A stretch of 64,000 nt of DNA from Methylobacterium soli (GCF_008806385.1 NZ_VZZK01000027.1:1-64000); one strand, 5' to 3'. Shown: positions 26,862 through 36,206, counted from the first letter of the stretch. The notes: generated from the sequence alone by a model not told the origin. Numbers and translations are program-made.

Positions 26862-27799
26862 TGAGTACCAAGACTTCGCTCGACGAACTTTTCGAGCGCC
26901 GTATCACTTATCCGGATTTCGAGCCTCAAGAGCGCTTGGCGCGGTTGGTCGGCCTCGACGAGCATAAGACTCGCCTCACGAAAGTTCTTGCGCTCCTCGT
27001 AAACCCAGATGGCCTGAATTCCTGGGCCGAACGGCACCATCCCGGGGCCCGGCACCTGCTCGACGCCGTGCTGCGCCGCCCTCCTCTCGTAGTGCTGGCC
27101 GGCGACGTCGGCTCGGGGAAGACCGAACTTGCTGAAACCATCGGCGACGCAGTCGCGCGGCAGGAAGACATTGAAATCACGCTGCTTCCTCTCAGCCTGT
27201 CGACACGTGGTCAAGGCCGCGTCGGTGAGATGACCCAACTCCTCTCGTCCGCGTTCGACCACACGGTCGCAGAAGCCTCTCGCATGAAAGCCGCTAGCGG
27301 ACGTGCGCGCGGTGCTGTGATCCTACTCGTCGACGAAGCCGACGCCCTCGCCCAGTCGCGCGAGGCCGCCCAGATGCATCACGAGGATCGTGCCGGCGTG
27401 AACGCATTCATCCGCGGGATTGACCGTCTCGCGAACGCTCGCCTCCCGGCCGCGGTGATCATGTGTACCAATCGATTGAGCGCGCTCGATCCCGCCGTCC
27501 GGCGTCGGGCTGCAGAAGTCCTGAGCTTCGCACGTCCGAGCGTCGAGCAGCGTCGCCATGTCCTCTCGACGCGATTGGAACCATTCGGCCTCGGCCGGAC
27601 CCACTTGGAAGCACTGGTCGCAGCCACCGGTCCGCGTAACGGTAATGAGTTCGGGTTCACCTTCTCGGACCTCACGCAGAGGCTGCTGCCCTCGATTGTC
27701 CTGGACGCTTACCCGTCCAAGGCCGTCAGCGGCTCGCGCGCGGTTGAAATCGCTCGTTCTTTGACAGCGACCCCACCGTTCCGCGACAGCGCAGCCTAA
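26861..27799 (+). CDS. CBASS TRIP13/Pch2-like AAA+ ATPase (Cap6-like)
   Basis: This 312-residue AAA+ remodeler opens the closed HORMA protein and so switches off the CD-NTase, as Pch2/TRIP13 does in eukaryotes. Walker A is GDVGSGKT (81-88), Walker B LLVDEAD (about 155-161) and sensor 1 is in IMCTNRLSALDP with a following RRR arginine-finger region. ATG 26861 overlaps the HORMA stop and has AGGAG six bases upstream. It is the third gene of the CBASS operon and ends 15 bases before the effector. Confidence 0.9.
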   Translation: MSTKTSLDELFERRITYPDFEPQERLARLVGLDEHKTRLTKVLALLVNPDGLNSWAERHHPGARHLLDAVLRRPPLVVLAGDVGSGKTELAETIGDAVARQEDIEITLLPLSLSTRGQGRVGEMTQLLSSAFDHTVAEASRMKAASGRARGAVILLVDEADALAQSREAAQMHHEDRAGVNAFIRGIDRLANARLPAAVIMCTNRLSALDPAVRRRAAEVLSFARPSVEQRRHVLSTRLEPFGLGRTHLEALVAATGPRNGNEFGFTFSDLTQRLLPSIVLDAYPSKAVSGSRAVEIARSLTATPPFRDSAA

Positions 27800-27814
27800 C
27801 AGGCGGGGTGTCAG

Positions 27815-29353
27815 ATGACGCAGGCTGTTACCGTTCGCCGTGACGGCGACACCTTCCAAGCCCGACTGTTCTGGCGACAAGCCGCACGGCTGCTCGATCC
27901 GGAAAGCCCCATCATAAAGGTGGGTTTCGAGAATGGGCCGAAGAGCTTCGACGACATCTGGGTTGAGTACGATCCGACTAGAAGCGCCTTTGATCCTTAT
28001 GGAGGGGCCAGACGCCGCGACCACATTCAGTGCAAGTGGCACGTGACGCCCGACAACTACGGCTACAGCAATCTCATCGATCCGGAATTCATCAACGCGA
28101 ACGCTCGGTCGTTATTGCAGCGCGCGCTCGAAGCTCAGAGGATTTATGCTCCTGATGGTAACGGCGTCCGGTTCAAGCTTCTGACTAACTGGCGCCTTGA
28201 TCGTGCTGACGCATTACGAGAGATGGTGAGTAACAGATCCGGGGCTATTCGGATCGACCGCCTCTATGGGACTGCGACGGACAACAGCAAGGCCGGCGCG
28301 ATACGCAAGACTTGGCGTGAGCACCTCGACGTCACCGAGGACGAGCTTCGTATGTTGGCCCGAACTTTGGCCTTCAGCGAGGCAACCGATAACCTCGAAG
28401 ACTTGCGTGAGTACCTCGATACGCTTTTCGCGTTCGTAGGCTTGCGTCGGGTCCCAGCAAATGAAAGCGCGTTCCTGTATGATGACCTCATTTACCAGTG
28501 GATGGCGCAAGGTCGGCTGGAGTTCGACAAAGAGAGTTTCCGGACCGCTTGTGCCAGGGAGGGATTGCTCGTCGATGGCACGGAGCGGCCACTAGTGTAC
28601 GGCGTGAAGTCCTTCGAGCATGCGATCGACCGGCTCGAAGATCGCTGCGTCAGTGTGCTCAATCTCGTTCCTGCATTCGACGAGCGCTTCATCCGCAGCA
28701 ATGCAGATTGGAACAACGTCCTCTACCCTCAACTGAAAGCGTTTCTGCTGACGGTCGCGTACGGCCAATCGGCGCTGAGGCTAGCGCTCGACGCGCATGC
28801 CACCTTGGCCTTCGCAGCCGGGTCCGTCCTGAACGTCAAGTCCGGGCGACGAGTGGAGTTAGAGCAGAGAACAGCCAACAAACGGATTTGGTCGGCGGAG
28901 GATCTGCCTCCAGACCCGACTTGGCCCAGCTTGAAGTCGAGAGTGGTTGAGATCGCTCCGGATCAGCCCGACCTAGCCGTGGCAATCGGGCTGACCCACG
29001 ACATTCTCCGCGACGTGCAGCGCTACATTGAACGTGCAGTTCCGAGCATTGGATGCATACTCGCCGTAGGGCCAAGTTCAGGCCCGGGCTGGCAGTCCGT
29101 CGCTTGCGGACGGCATGCGAGCGAACTTGTGATGGCCCTTACGGCACTGATCAGGGCGGAGCGCGGCGAGGCTGCATCCTCGACTGCTCACCTCTTCGTG
29201 GCGGCCCCAAACGCATTCACGTTCTTCCTGGGCCAGCGTCAATCCGCCATGGGACGTGTCTGCTTTTACGAGTTCGACTTCGAGGGAGGTCGCGACAGAT
29301 CCTACATTCCAGCTCTTACGTTACCGGTTGCTAATCTGAAGTCAGGAGCCTGA
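27815..29353 (+). CDS. CBASS effector: Cap4-like nuclease with SAVED domain
   Basis: This 512-residue protein fits the Cap4 architecture. The N-terminal 200 residues look like a DUF4297-type restriction endonuclease fold: FQARLFW, Glu39, FDD (Asp46/47) and QCK (72-74) form a PD-(D/E)XK-like site. The C-terminal 200 residues look like a SAVED domain (HLFVAAPNAFTFFLGQ followed by CFYEFDFEGG), which binds cyclic oligonucleotides. On binding the CD-NTase product it is expected to degrade DNA and abort infection. Known Cap4 effectors respond to cyclic trinucleotides; the ligand here is unknown. It is the last gene of the operon. Confidence 0.85.
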   Translation: MTQAVTVRRDGDTFQARLFWRQAARLLDPESPIIKVGFENGPKSFDDIWVEYDPTRSAFDPYGGARRRDHIQCKWHVTPDNYGYSNLIDPEFINANARSLLQRALEAQRIYAPDGNGVRFKLLTNWRLDRADALREMVSNRSGAIRIDRLYGTATDNSKAGAIRKTWREHLDVTEDELRMLARTLAFSEATDNLEDLREYLDTLFAFVGLRRVPANESAFLYDDLIYQWMAQGRLEFDKESFRTACAREGLLVDGTERPLVYGVKSFEHAIDRLEDRCVSVLNLVPAFDERFIRSNADWNNVLYPQLKAFLLTVAYGQSALRLALDAHATLAFAAGSVLNVKSGRRVELEQRTANKRIWSAEDLPPDPTWPSLKSRVVEIAPDQPDLAVAIGLTHDILRDVQRYIERAVPSIGCILAVGPSSGPGWQSVACGRHASELVMALTALIRAERGEAASSTAHLFVAAPNAFTFFLGQRQSAMGRVCFYEFDFEGGRDRSYIPALTLPVANLKSGA

Positions 29354-30124
29354 CCGCTTTGCCTGACCGATTGGCATCGGACCGGGCTGATTGAGAGGAT
29401 CAGCCTGGACGAGAGAAGTTGGGGATGAAGTCGAGGACAGAGACCGAGCGCGGAGCAGGGGGTGCTGACGCTGCGCCATATCGGGGTGCAGGCGGCGCAC
29501 TGAGGTTAAATGTCTCTGCGCGCCGCACTCGTTAACGATGTTTAACCTCCCTGGTAGCCCGCACCAGCTGAGTTCGATAAAATAGCCGCTCTCACAAACA
29601 AGCTGACTCCGGCCGTGTCGCTGCCTCGCGCAGCGCAAGCAGACCCCGCATCGTGATGGGCTGAGCCGTTTTCGAAGCTTCCGCGACGACTGGACGCAGG
29701 AGCGTGGGCTCCTTGTTAAGTCCGAGAACGCGATATTCGCCCGATTCGCTGCGATGCAGCAAAATCAACCCAGACCAGCCAAACAGCTGTAATCCTTACA
29801 CTTCCTGGGCGCGCTGAGCGTTCAGGCGCAAGTGGTTCGAGGCGCTAGCGAATATAGCTTGTGCGGGGCGCGCTAATTTGGTCGGTTTAGGCGAACCCGA
29901 AGTTCGGAAGGACCGATGAACCAATCCTGCCGCTGATACGGAAAGGACGCCCCGAGCCGGCCAGCTCAAAGCGTCCCCTTGTCCGTCGGCCATCCGCCTT
30001 GCCCACGAAGCTAACCGGATGACCACCCCAACGCATCCCAAGAAATGAGCAGCGTCAGCGACGGGCTGATCCTGCACGCCTGCGGCATGCGCCGCAAGCC
30101 TCACCCCAAGGATCGCCGGTCGCT
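29354..30124. other. Noncoding stretch between CBASS and tnsA
   Basis: About 770 bases without a convincing gene on either strand. An inverted repeat (29502-29549) is listed separately. Local composition is more AT-rich than the flanks. No copy of the transposon-end repeat was found here. Confidence 0.4.
29502..29549. repeat. Inverted repeat GAGGTTAAA / TTTAACCTC
   Basis: GAGGTTAAA (29502-29510) and TTTAACCTC (29541-29549) are perfect inverted copies 30 bases apart. They lie between the CBASS operon and tnsA and could be an operator or part of a decayed element end. No function can be assigned. Confidence 0.35.
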
Positions 30125-30862
30125 TTGCCGCCGGTTGCCGCCCAGAAAGGCAAACAAGGCTTGTCCACGCCGCCCCCCCTCCCCTCTCCGGAGCCGACGC
30201 CGTGCTGGCGTCCGCCCGCGCCCTCTCGCGCGACGCGCAAGATCAGCCGGCGTTCGAACCGGTCCGCGCGCGTAACAATCGTCACCACGACGAACCCGCG
30301 CCTGATCCGTTGCGAAAGCAACCTGGAGGCGAAAGCCGCCTACATGCTCTTGGCGCGGCCGGACGTCGTTGACGTGACGGAACAACCCGAGGCGGTTGCG
30401 TACCTTGACGAGCAGGATCGCAGGCGCCTGCACACCTTCGACTTCCTGGTCACTCGCGCGGACGGCACTCGCATTGCCATCGCGGTGAAGCCGGCGAAGA
30501 CCGCCACCCGCCGGGGGCTTCTGCGCCTTCTAAGGCGGATCGCTGCCCAGATGTCCCCGGACTTCGCCGACGCCGTTCTTCTGCTGACCGAGGAGCAGCT
30601 TCCGGGCCCCCTCGTGCGCAACGCCATGATGATCCATGGGGCTCGGCGCGGGCGCTGTGAGAAGCACGACGCCCAGGTCGCAGCGCTGGTCCGCACGCTG
30701 AACGGTCGCGTAAAAGTTGGTACCCTTGTCGAAGTGCTCGGCCTTGGCGGTGAAGGCTACCGTGCGATCCTCCGGGCATTGGGCGACGGTCTCCTTAGCC
30801 TCGTAGGCCGGCGCTCCGTGGAATACGACAGTTGGCTCATGCCAGCGGGAGCGGTCGCGTAA
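30125..30862 (+). CDS. tnsA: TnsA-like transposon endonuclease
   Basis: This protein of up to 245 residues resembles TnsA, the restriction-endonuclease-like subunit that cuts the 5' strands at Tn7 ends so the element moves by cut-and-paste. The pattern RCESNLEAK (Glu64, Glu68), HTFDFLV (Asp106) and AVKPAK (Lys122) matches the catalytic set. The first 50 residues are Pro/Arg-rich and the TTG at 30125 is a weak start choice; translation could begin later. Its stop overlaps the tnsB start (TAATG), so the two are coupled, as in Tn7. Confidence 0.82.
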   Translation: MPPVAAQKGKQGLSTPPPLPSPEPTPCWRPPAPSRATRKISRRSNRSARVTIVTTTNPRLIRCESNLEAKAAYMLLARPDVVDVTEQPEAVAYLDEQDRRRLHTFDFLVTRADGTRIAIAVKPAKTATRRGLLRLLRRIAAQMSPDFADAVLLLTEEQLPGPLVRNAMMIHGARRGRCEKHDAQVAALVRTLNGRVKVGTLVEVLGLGGEGYRAILRALGDGLLSLVGRRSVEYDSWLMPAGAVA

Positions 30863-33096
30863 TGCAGGCCGTCACCGCCTGCACCAAGGTCCTGTTCGAC
30901 CCCCGCGACAGGATCGGCATCCGTCGCGTCCAGTATCGCTGCATCGAGTCTGACGACACCGGTCACATCTTCGCGCGGGTCGAGGATGCGCGACTGAAGG
31001 AAGCCTTCACGCACCAACAGATCGCCGTTGCCCAGGACGAACCCGATTACCGTTACGACCGACTCTGGTTCTCGCAGTCTAAGGCGAAGGCGCTCTTACA
31101 CAGCGATGTGGTGCGCCTGTTCGACATCCCGGATCGCGAACGTCCGAAGGTGATGTGGAAATGGGAGTTCTGCAAACTGTTCCTGCAGCTTGAGAAGCAC
31201 GGGTGTTTTACGCGCAGTCCGACCGACATGGACGATGCCGCTGTCGAGATCAACAAGACGGTGTCGAAGCTCGACTGCGCGCGGGTTGCCCCGCAGCGTA
31301 AGTCGCCCAAGGCCCTGCCGCCAAAGCCCGACGCTAAGCCGCGAAAGCCGCGGGCGGGGATGGGCGAGTTCATCCGTAATCCGCCGTGCGGGCGGCAGCT
31401 CCTGCGTTGGGTCTTAAAATTCGAGGAAGGCGAGCACGACCCTACGATACTGCGGGACGGGTACCGCTGGTCCGGCAACTTCGGGCTGAAGCTCGCGGTC
31501 GAGGCGTATGACCTGATGGTCAAGAGGGCGGTCGAATATGCTGGCGAGAACGCCCCACCCAAGTCCAGCCTGTACGACCTGCTCAAGGCTGACATCGAGG
31601 CCCTGAACACTGGTCGGGCGTCCAAGGACCTGCCGGTTGTCGCCTGTCCGTCGCGCGTCCGGTTCGACGAGGAGGTCGATGCACTCGACCCATTCCTCGT
31701 CGACATCGGCCGAAAGACTCTGGAGAGCGCCAGGCGCAAGGCGGTCATGGTCGGTGAGGGCTTTGTCGTCGATAGGATCGGCCTGCGGGTCGAGCTCGAT
31801 GAATGGGAAGTCCCGCTGATGAAGCTGCTCGTGAAAGCGAGTATCTGGGAAACGTTGTCGAAGAAACTCCGCAAGAAGATCGAGCGGAGCCGTTGGTGGC
31901 TGAGCATCGCGGTCGACTGCGCGAGCCGCGTCATCCTCGGGATGCGGCTGACGCAATCACCGCACGCCGATGGCGCCTTGACGACTTTGCACATGTGCTT
32001 CGTCGACAAGAAGCCGTTCGCGGACGCCGTGGGTGCGCTCACCCCCTGGGACATGCGGACGGGCATCCTTGAGCTCGCGACGGACACAGGGGCAAGCTAC
32101 TACTCCGACGTCTTCCGTGCCGCCGTGTCGGACACGGGCGCAACCTTCAACAACCCGCCGACGGGGCTACCTTGGCTGCGCCCGTTCGTTGAGCGGTTGT
32201 TCGGCTCGGTACACACGCGGCTCGTGTCGCGGTTCACGGGCCGGACCTTCGAGAACGTCGTGGCCAAGGGCGACTACGAACCCGAGTTGAGGGCCAGCCT
32301 CAACCCTGAAGAGTTCGCCTGGGCGGTGGTCCGGTACGTCGTCGACGAGTACCATAACCGGCGCCACGAGGGACTAGGCGGGCGGACGCCCCGCAATGCG
32401 TGGGCGGAGATGGCCGGCGCTTACGGGACTATCCCGGTGCCTGACCCTCACACGCTCAGGTGCAGCTTCGGTATCCCGCTGACACGCAAGGTCACGTCCG
32501 AAGGTCTGCGGGTGCTCGGAGTTCACTACCAGAGCGAGGAAATACAGCAGGCCCTGCGGGACGGGGTCGAGGAGATCAAGCTGCGCATCAACCCGCTGGA
32601 CCTCGGGCGCGCCTCGGTTTGGGTCAACGGCGCTTGGCGCGAGGCGAAGTGCCGCCGGCGAGGTCTCGTCGGCGTGAGCCTTGAGACTTGGATTGCGACA
32701 GCAATGGACCTGCGCCGCCGTTACGCCAACGCGGCCCGTATGAGCGAGCCGGTCGTGCTGGCGTCGATCAGGGCCATCGAGCAGATGAACAAGGCGGCGA
32801 TTGCGCGGGCCGGCATCGGGGCGATCATCCCGTCCACGGAGACGGTGGAACGGGCCGAGGCCGACCTTACCCTCGGGTTCGTGTTGCCAGACGACGATGA
32901 CGAGGAACCGTCGTCGCAGCACGGCGCGCCTGCCGACCTGTTCGCCGGGGTCATTCCCGTGGGCGGGCAGGCGCCGGACATGTCGGAACCAGCACCGACA
33001 TCCCGCCCAAGGACGAGTAACCCGCGGCCAGTAAGTCCGCTGCCGCCCGATCCACCCGTCGACGAGGATGCCAGCGACGACTTCGAGATCGAGTGA
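30862..33096 (+). CDS. tnsB: TnsB-like DDE transposase
   Basis: This 744-residue transposase of the Tn7 TnsB/MuA/TniA group cuts 3' ends and joins them to target DNA. The N-terminal 250 residues hold DNA-binding helical domains. The RNase H core shows Asp313 (VELDEW), Asp408 (LATDTG) and Glu444 (PFVERLFG), a D-35-E spacing. A Mu C-terminal-type beta-barrel follows, and the acidic Pro-rich tail may contact TnsC. The start overlaps tnsA. The gene is full length with intact catalytic residues, so the element may still be active. Confidence 0.9.
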   Translation: MQAVTACTKVLFDPRDRIGIRRVQYRCIESDDTGHIFARVEDARLKEAFTHQQIAVAQDEPDYRYDRLWFSQSKAKALLHSDVVRLFDIPDRERPKVMWKWEFCKLFLQLEKHGCFTRSPTDMDDAAVEINKTVSKLDCARVAPQRKSPKALPPKPDAKPRKPRAGMGEFIRNPPCGRQLLRWVLKFEEGEHDPTILRDGYRWSGNFGLKLAVEAYDLMVKRAVEYAGENAPPKSSLYDLLKADIEALNTGRASKDLPVVACPSRVRFDEEVDALDPFLVDIGRKTLESARRKAVMVGEGFVVDRIGLRVELDEWEVPLMKLLVKASIWETLSKKLRKKIERSRWWLSIAVDCASRVILGMRLTQSPHADGALTTLHMCFVDKKPFADAVGALTPWDMRTGILELATDTGASYYSDVFRAAVSDTGATFNNPPTGLPWLRPFVERLFGSVHTRLVSRFTGRTFENVVAKGDYEPELRASLNPEEFAWAVVRYVVDEYHNRRHEGLGGRTPRNAWAEMAGAYGTIPVPDPHTLRCSFGIPLTRKVTSEGLRVLGVHYQSEEIQQALRDGVEEIKLRINPLDLGRASVWVNGAWREAKCRRRGLVGVSLETWIATAMDLRRRYANAARMSEPVVLASIRAIEQMNKAAIARAGIGAIIPSTETVERAEADLTLGFVLPDDDDEEPSSQHGAPADLFAGVIPVGGQAPDMSEPAPTSRPRTSNPRPVSPLPPDPPVDEDASDDFEIE

Positions 33097-33102
33097 GGTG
33101 AC

Positions 33103-34194
33103 ATGACGACCCAGAATGAAAGCCTTGCCGCGGCGAACCTTTCCAGACTCCGCGACAGCCTGGGGAGCGCCGCCCTCGACCGAGTCAGGACGATGGAGTT
33201 GATCAAGCGGAAGCGCTTGAAAACAAGCAGGGACGAGGATCTGCGCGACCGAACAGGCGAACTGCTCGAAGGGCTCGTCACCCGCTTCGATCCGGAGTTG
33301 GCCGGGGATGCCGATAACCGGATCGAGGCCCGGGCCCTGCTCGTTCTCGGGGAGACCGGTGCGGGGAAGAGCTGGACGCTGCGACGCTTCTTCGCCGAGC
33401 ATCCGTCTTTCCCAGGCTACGGGCGGCTGAAGAGCGACTGCCCGCTGATCACTGTGTCCGTGAAGCCGCCCTGTACCTTTCTCGCCCTCGGGCGCCAGGT
33501 CGCTGCCCGTACAGGTTATCCCATCGAAGGAAAGCTTGAGGCGCACGCGATCTGGGACCGCGTTTATCAAAGGCTGCAGTTCCGCGGGATCTTCGGCGTG
33601 CATTTCGACGAGTTGCACAATTTCGTCCGCACGGCCAACAAGAACGACCGCCAGGAGGTCCAGAACATCATCAAGACGCTGATGAACATGACCGATTGGC
33701 CGGTCTTCGTCGTTGTGTCGGGGCTGCCGATGCTGAAGGAGTTCGTGGAAGAGGCATGCGAGGACCGGCGACGCCTGAGGGTGGTCCATTTCGCACGGCT
33801 GGCGTCCCCGGACGACAACGCGAAGATCAAGGCGGTGCTCCGGGCATTGGCCACCGTCGCTAATCTCACCTTGTCCAAGGAGACGGTCGACTTCATCGTA
33901 CCTCGGTTGATGCACGCAGCCCTGTACGCCCTCGGTACGTGCATGGAGCTGATGCACGAGGCCATCGACGGAGTCCTGCGCAAGGGTAAGCGCGAACTCG
34001 ACGCCATCGCCTTTGCGAACGCCTACGCCGCCCGAACGGCATGCCACGCAGCCGCCAACCCGTTCCTCGTAGGCAATTGGTCCAGCCTCGATTGCTCGAA
34101 AGTCCTGATGCGCGATGCGGATACCAGCATCGTACGGACAGGGGCGGACCCCGTCGGGGTTGCCGCGGCTTCGCCGGGAGGGACGTCGCGTTGA
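33103..34194 (+). CDS. tnsC: TnsC/TniB-like AAA+ transposition regulator
   Basis: This 363-residue AAA+ ATPase links target choice to the transposase. Walker A GETGAGKS is at residues 83-90 and Walker B is GVHFDELHN near 165, followed by the sensor region VFVVVSGLPML. The N-terminal 70 residues could contact TnsB/TnsA and the C-terminal 100 residues TniQ. It starts six bases after tnsB and overlaps the tniQ start by four bases. Size lies between TniB and Tn7 TnsC. Confidence 0.9.
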   Translation: MTTQNESLAAANLSRLRDSLGSAALDRVRTMELIKRKRLKTSRDEDLRDRTGELLEGLVTRFDPELAGDADNRIEARALLVLGETGAGKSWTLRRFFAEHPSFPGYGRLKSDCPLITVSVKPPCTFLALGRQVAARTGYPIEGKLEAHAIWDRVYQRLQFRGIFGVHFDELHNFVRTANKNDRQEVQNIIKTLMNMTDWPVFVVVSGLPMLKEFVEEACEDRRRLRVVHFARLASPDDNAKIKAVLRALATVANLTLSKETVDFIVPRLMHAALYALGTCMELMHEAIDGVLRKGKRELDAIAFANAYAARTACHAAANPFLVGNWSSLDCSKVLMRDADTSIVRTGADPVGVAAASPGGTSR

Positions 34195-36185
34195 GCCTGC
34201 ACCCAGCCGTCGAATTCGGGGCTGGCGAGACACCCCCGAGCTTCGCTTCGCGTCTCGCGTGCCGCAGCGGCGTCCCAAACGCCCGCGTGTTCTGCTCGGA
34301 AATGGGAATTGGTTTCGCGGGTATCGTGGCGGGCCGCGAACCAGCGCTGGCTTCGCTCGCGAGGCTGGTGGAGATGGACGTGCGCCTCCTCCGCGACCAA
34401 GCCATCGTGGCGGCGGAACCGGGATACCGGCTACGCGGCCAAGACCTCGCCCGTCACTCGCTCGCGCGCACCCGCGTCCGCATATGCCCGCTCTGCCTGG
34501 CGGAGGACATCCAACGGTCCTCCCATCCTCCCGCGTCCTCGGCTTACGGTCGCGCCACTTGGTGCGTAGCGCATCTCCGCACCTGCGACGTTCACGCGGT
34601 TGCGCTTCTCGAACTCGATCCGCCCCTCGGTCGGGCGACGGCCAACGATTTCGCGGCGGTCGCCGCCCGCCATATCGATGGCCTTGGAGCCATGGCGGAC
34701 GCTGCCCAGCGGCGGGAGGTCTCCGGCCTGGAGAGGTACCTGTTGGCGCGCCTCAACGGCGAGGCGACGTCGGCGCCCTGGCTCGACGAGATGCCGTTCC
34801 ACGCTGCGGCAAAGGTCTGCGAGATGATCGGGGCGGTGGCGACCTACGGCCGCCGAGCGAACCTGAACCGGCTCGGCGAGGACGATTGGCACGTCGCCGG
34901 GGCGCGCGGTTACGCCATCGCCTCAGGCGGCCCGTCCGTGGTCGACAGGTTCCTGACCGACCTGCGGCTCTCGCACAAGGAGGGCTGGCTGGTCGCGAAT
35001 GGTCCGACCGCCTGGTTCGGTCGCCTTTATCAGTGGCTGGCGCACTACAACGAGAACCCTGCTTACGACGGACTCCGCCAAGTGGTCTCCGACAATTTGA
35101 TCGGGAACGTGCCGCTGGCCCCGGGTGAGCGGCTGTTCGGCAAAGCGGTCACCGTGCGGAAGCTCCATTCCCTGCGCACGGCCTACCTGGAGACGGGCCT
35201 TCACCCCACCCGATTGCGGAAGGTGCTGAGTTTCACCGGGCACATCGCGCCCGACCACTCCGCCCTCTCAGACCATGCGGTCGTCTTCGACGCGGCCGCG
35301 ACCGCCGGGCTTCTGGGGCGGTTGTCGACGGCGCTGACCTTCCTTGAGCTCGGACCCTATCTCAACACCAACCGCGTTCAGGCGAAGCTGCTCGTGGAAG
35401 CCGGCTTCATCAAACCTGTCGTCGACGGGGCGGACGAGGAGGTCGGCTGGCGATGTTACGCGCGGGAAGATGCCGACGCGTTCCTCGACGCCCTGAACGC
35501 GAAGGCGGAAAGTGTCGAGCTCATACCCGAAGGGGCCGCATGCATCCTGGACGCCGCCAAGCGGGCCTGCTGCCATTCCCGGGAGATCGTGAGCTTGATC
35601 CTGGGCGGCCAGCTCGCCTGGGTCGGCCGTCAACGGGCAGAACGCGGATACGACGCAATCCTCGTTCAGGTCGGCGAAGTGCGCAGGCACGTCCGCGGCC
35701 GTGACCTCGACGGCATACCGCTGAGCGCGGCCTATAAAGTGCTCCGAACGAATTGGAGGGTTCTGAATGCCTTGGTGGACAACGGCATTATCGCCACGTC
35801 GATCCAGCGTCACCCTGTGAACCGGGCGCCGCTGGCGGTCGTCTCGCACGAGGAACTCCGACGGTTCCAGGATACCTACGTCTCGCTGGTGGCCTTCGCC
35901 GAGGAGCTCGGCGTCCACCACCTCAAGCTCAAGCGGGCATTGGCGGAACGGGGCGTTCATCCTGAACTGGCGCCGGACCGTTTCCACGCCAGCTTCTATC
36001 GGCGGGAGCTAGTGACGGGGTTGGCGGCGGACCCCGAACGGTTGGGGCGAAACCGGATCAGCCGTGGCCCGTCGAGGTCGAGGCATCCCGGCCGCCTTGA
36101 ACATCCGACCCCGTCCGCAAGGGCGCGTTCCTGCCCGGAAGTCTCGTCGCCGGCGAAGCGGGGCTGTCGTCCCGGCTCCCGATGA
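34191..36185 (+). CDS. tniQ: TniQ/TnsD-like target-site selection protein
   Basis: This 664-residue protein has an N-terminal TniQ domain (GETPPSFASRLA) with zinc-binding residues Cys99/Cys102 (CPLC) and Cys125-x2-His128...Cys132 (CVAHLRTC). The long remainder contains helix-turn-helix-like segments. Short TniQ proteins act with other targeting factors; long TnsD-type proteins bind a specific chromosomal site. The length therefore suggests site-specific insertion. TTG 34191 overlaps the tnsC stop and is preceded by GGGAGGGA. It is the last transposition gene; no tnsE and no Cas genes are adjacent. Confidence 0.85.
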   Translation: MSLHPAVEFGAGETPPSFASRLACRSGVPNARVFCSEMGIGFAGIVAGREPALASLARLVEMDVRLLRDQAIVAAEPGYRLRGQDLARHSLARTRVRICPLCLAEDIQRSSHPPASSAYGRATWCVAHLRTCDVHAVALLELDPPLGRATANDFAAVAARHIDGLGAMADAAQRREVSGLERYLLARLNGEATSAPWLDEMPFHAAAKVCEMIGAVATYGRRANLNRLGEDDWHVAGARGYAIASGGPSVVDRFLTDLRLSHKEGWLVANGPTAWFGRLYQWLAHYNENPAYDGLRQVVSDNLIGNVPLAPGERLFGKAVTVRKLHSLRTAYLETGLHPTRLRKVLSFTGHIAPDHSALSDHAVVFDAAATAGLLGRLSTALTFLELGPYLNTNRVQAKLLVEAGFIKPVVDGADEEVGWRCYAREDADAFLDALNAKAESVELIPEGAACILDAAKRACCHSREIVSLILGGQLAWVGRQRAERGYDAILVQVGEVRRHVRGRDLDGIPLSAAYKVLRTNWRVLNALVDNGIIATSIQRHPVNRAPLAVVSHEELRRFQDTYVSLVAFAEELGVHHLKLKRALAERGVHPELAPDRFHASFYRRELVTGLAADPERLGRNRISRGPSRSRHPGRLEHPTPSARARSCPEVSSPAKRGCRPGSR

Positions 36186-36206
36186 TGGAAACGGTCACCG
36201 GACGCC

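Larger units (their letters stand above)
25029..36185 (+). mobile_element. Tn7-like transposon, one end plus transposition genes (far end not in window)
   Basis: The interval runs from the repeat array after nrdJ through tnsA, tnsB, tnsC and tniQ. It is marked as one element because the repeats have Tn7-like end spacing and the four transposition genes are complete and in canonical order. A CBASS operon lies between the end and tnsA. No inverted copy of the repeat was found further right, so the true right boundary is unknown; it may be beyond 64000. An alternative is that the repeats belong to a different element. Confidence 0.55.

Noticed and set aside
29796..30104. A 102-residue minus-strand frame before tnsA
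   Set aside because: No motif or ribosome site, and its codon pattern is unlike its neighbours.
34041..34190. Upstream extension of tniQ
   Set aside because: The frame is open, but it overlaps tnsC; TTG 34191 with GGGAGGGA upstream and a four-base overlap is a better start.
25002..36185. CRISPR-associated transposon
   Set aside because: The tns genes are Tn7-like, but no cas genes and no CRISPR repeats were found around them, and TniQ is long like TnsD.
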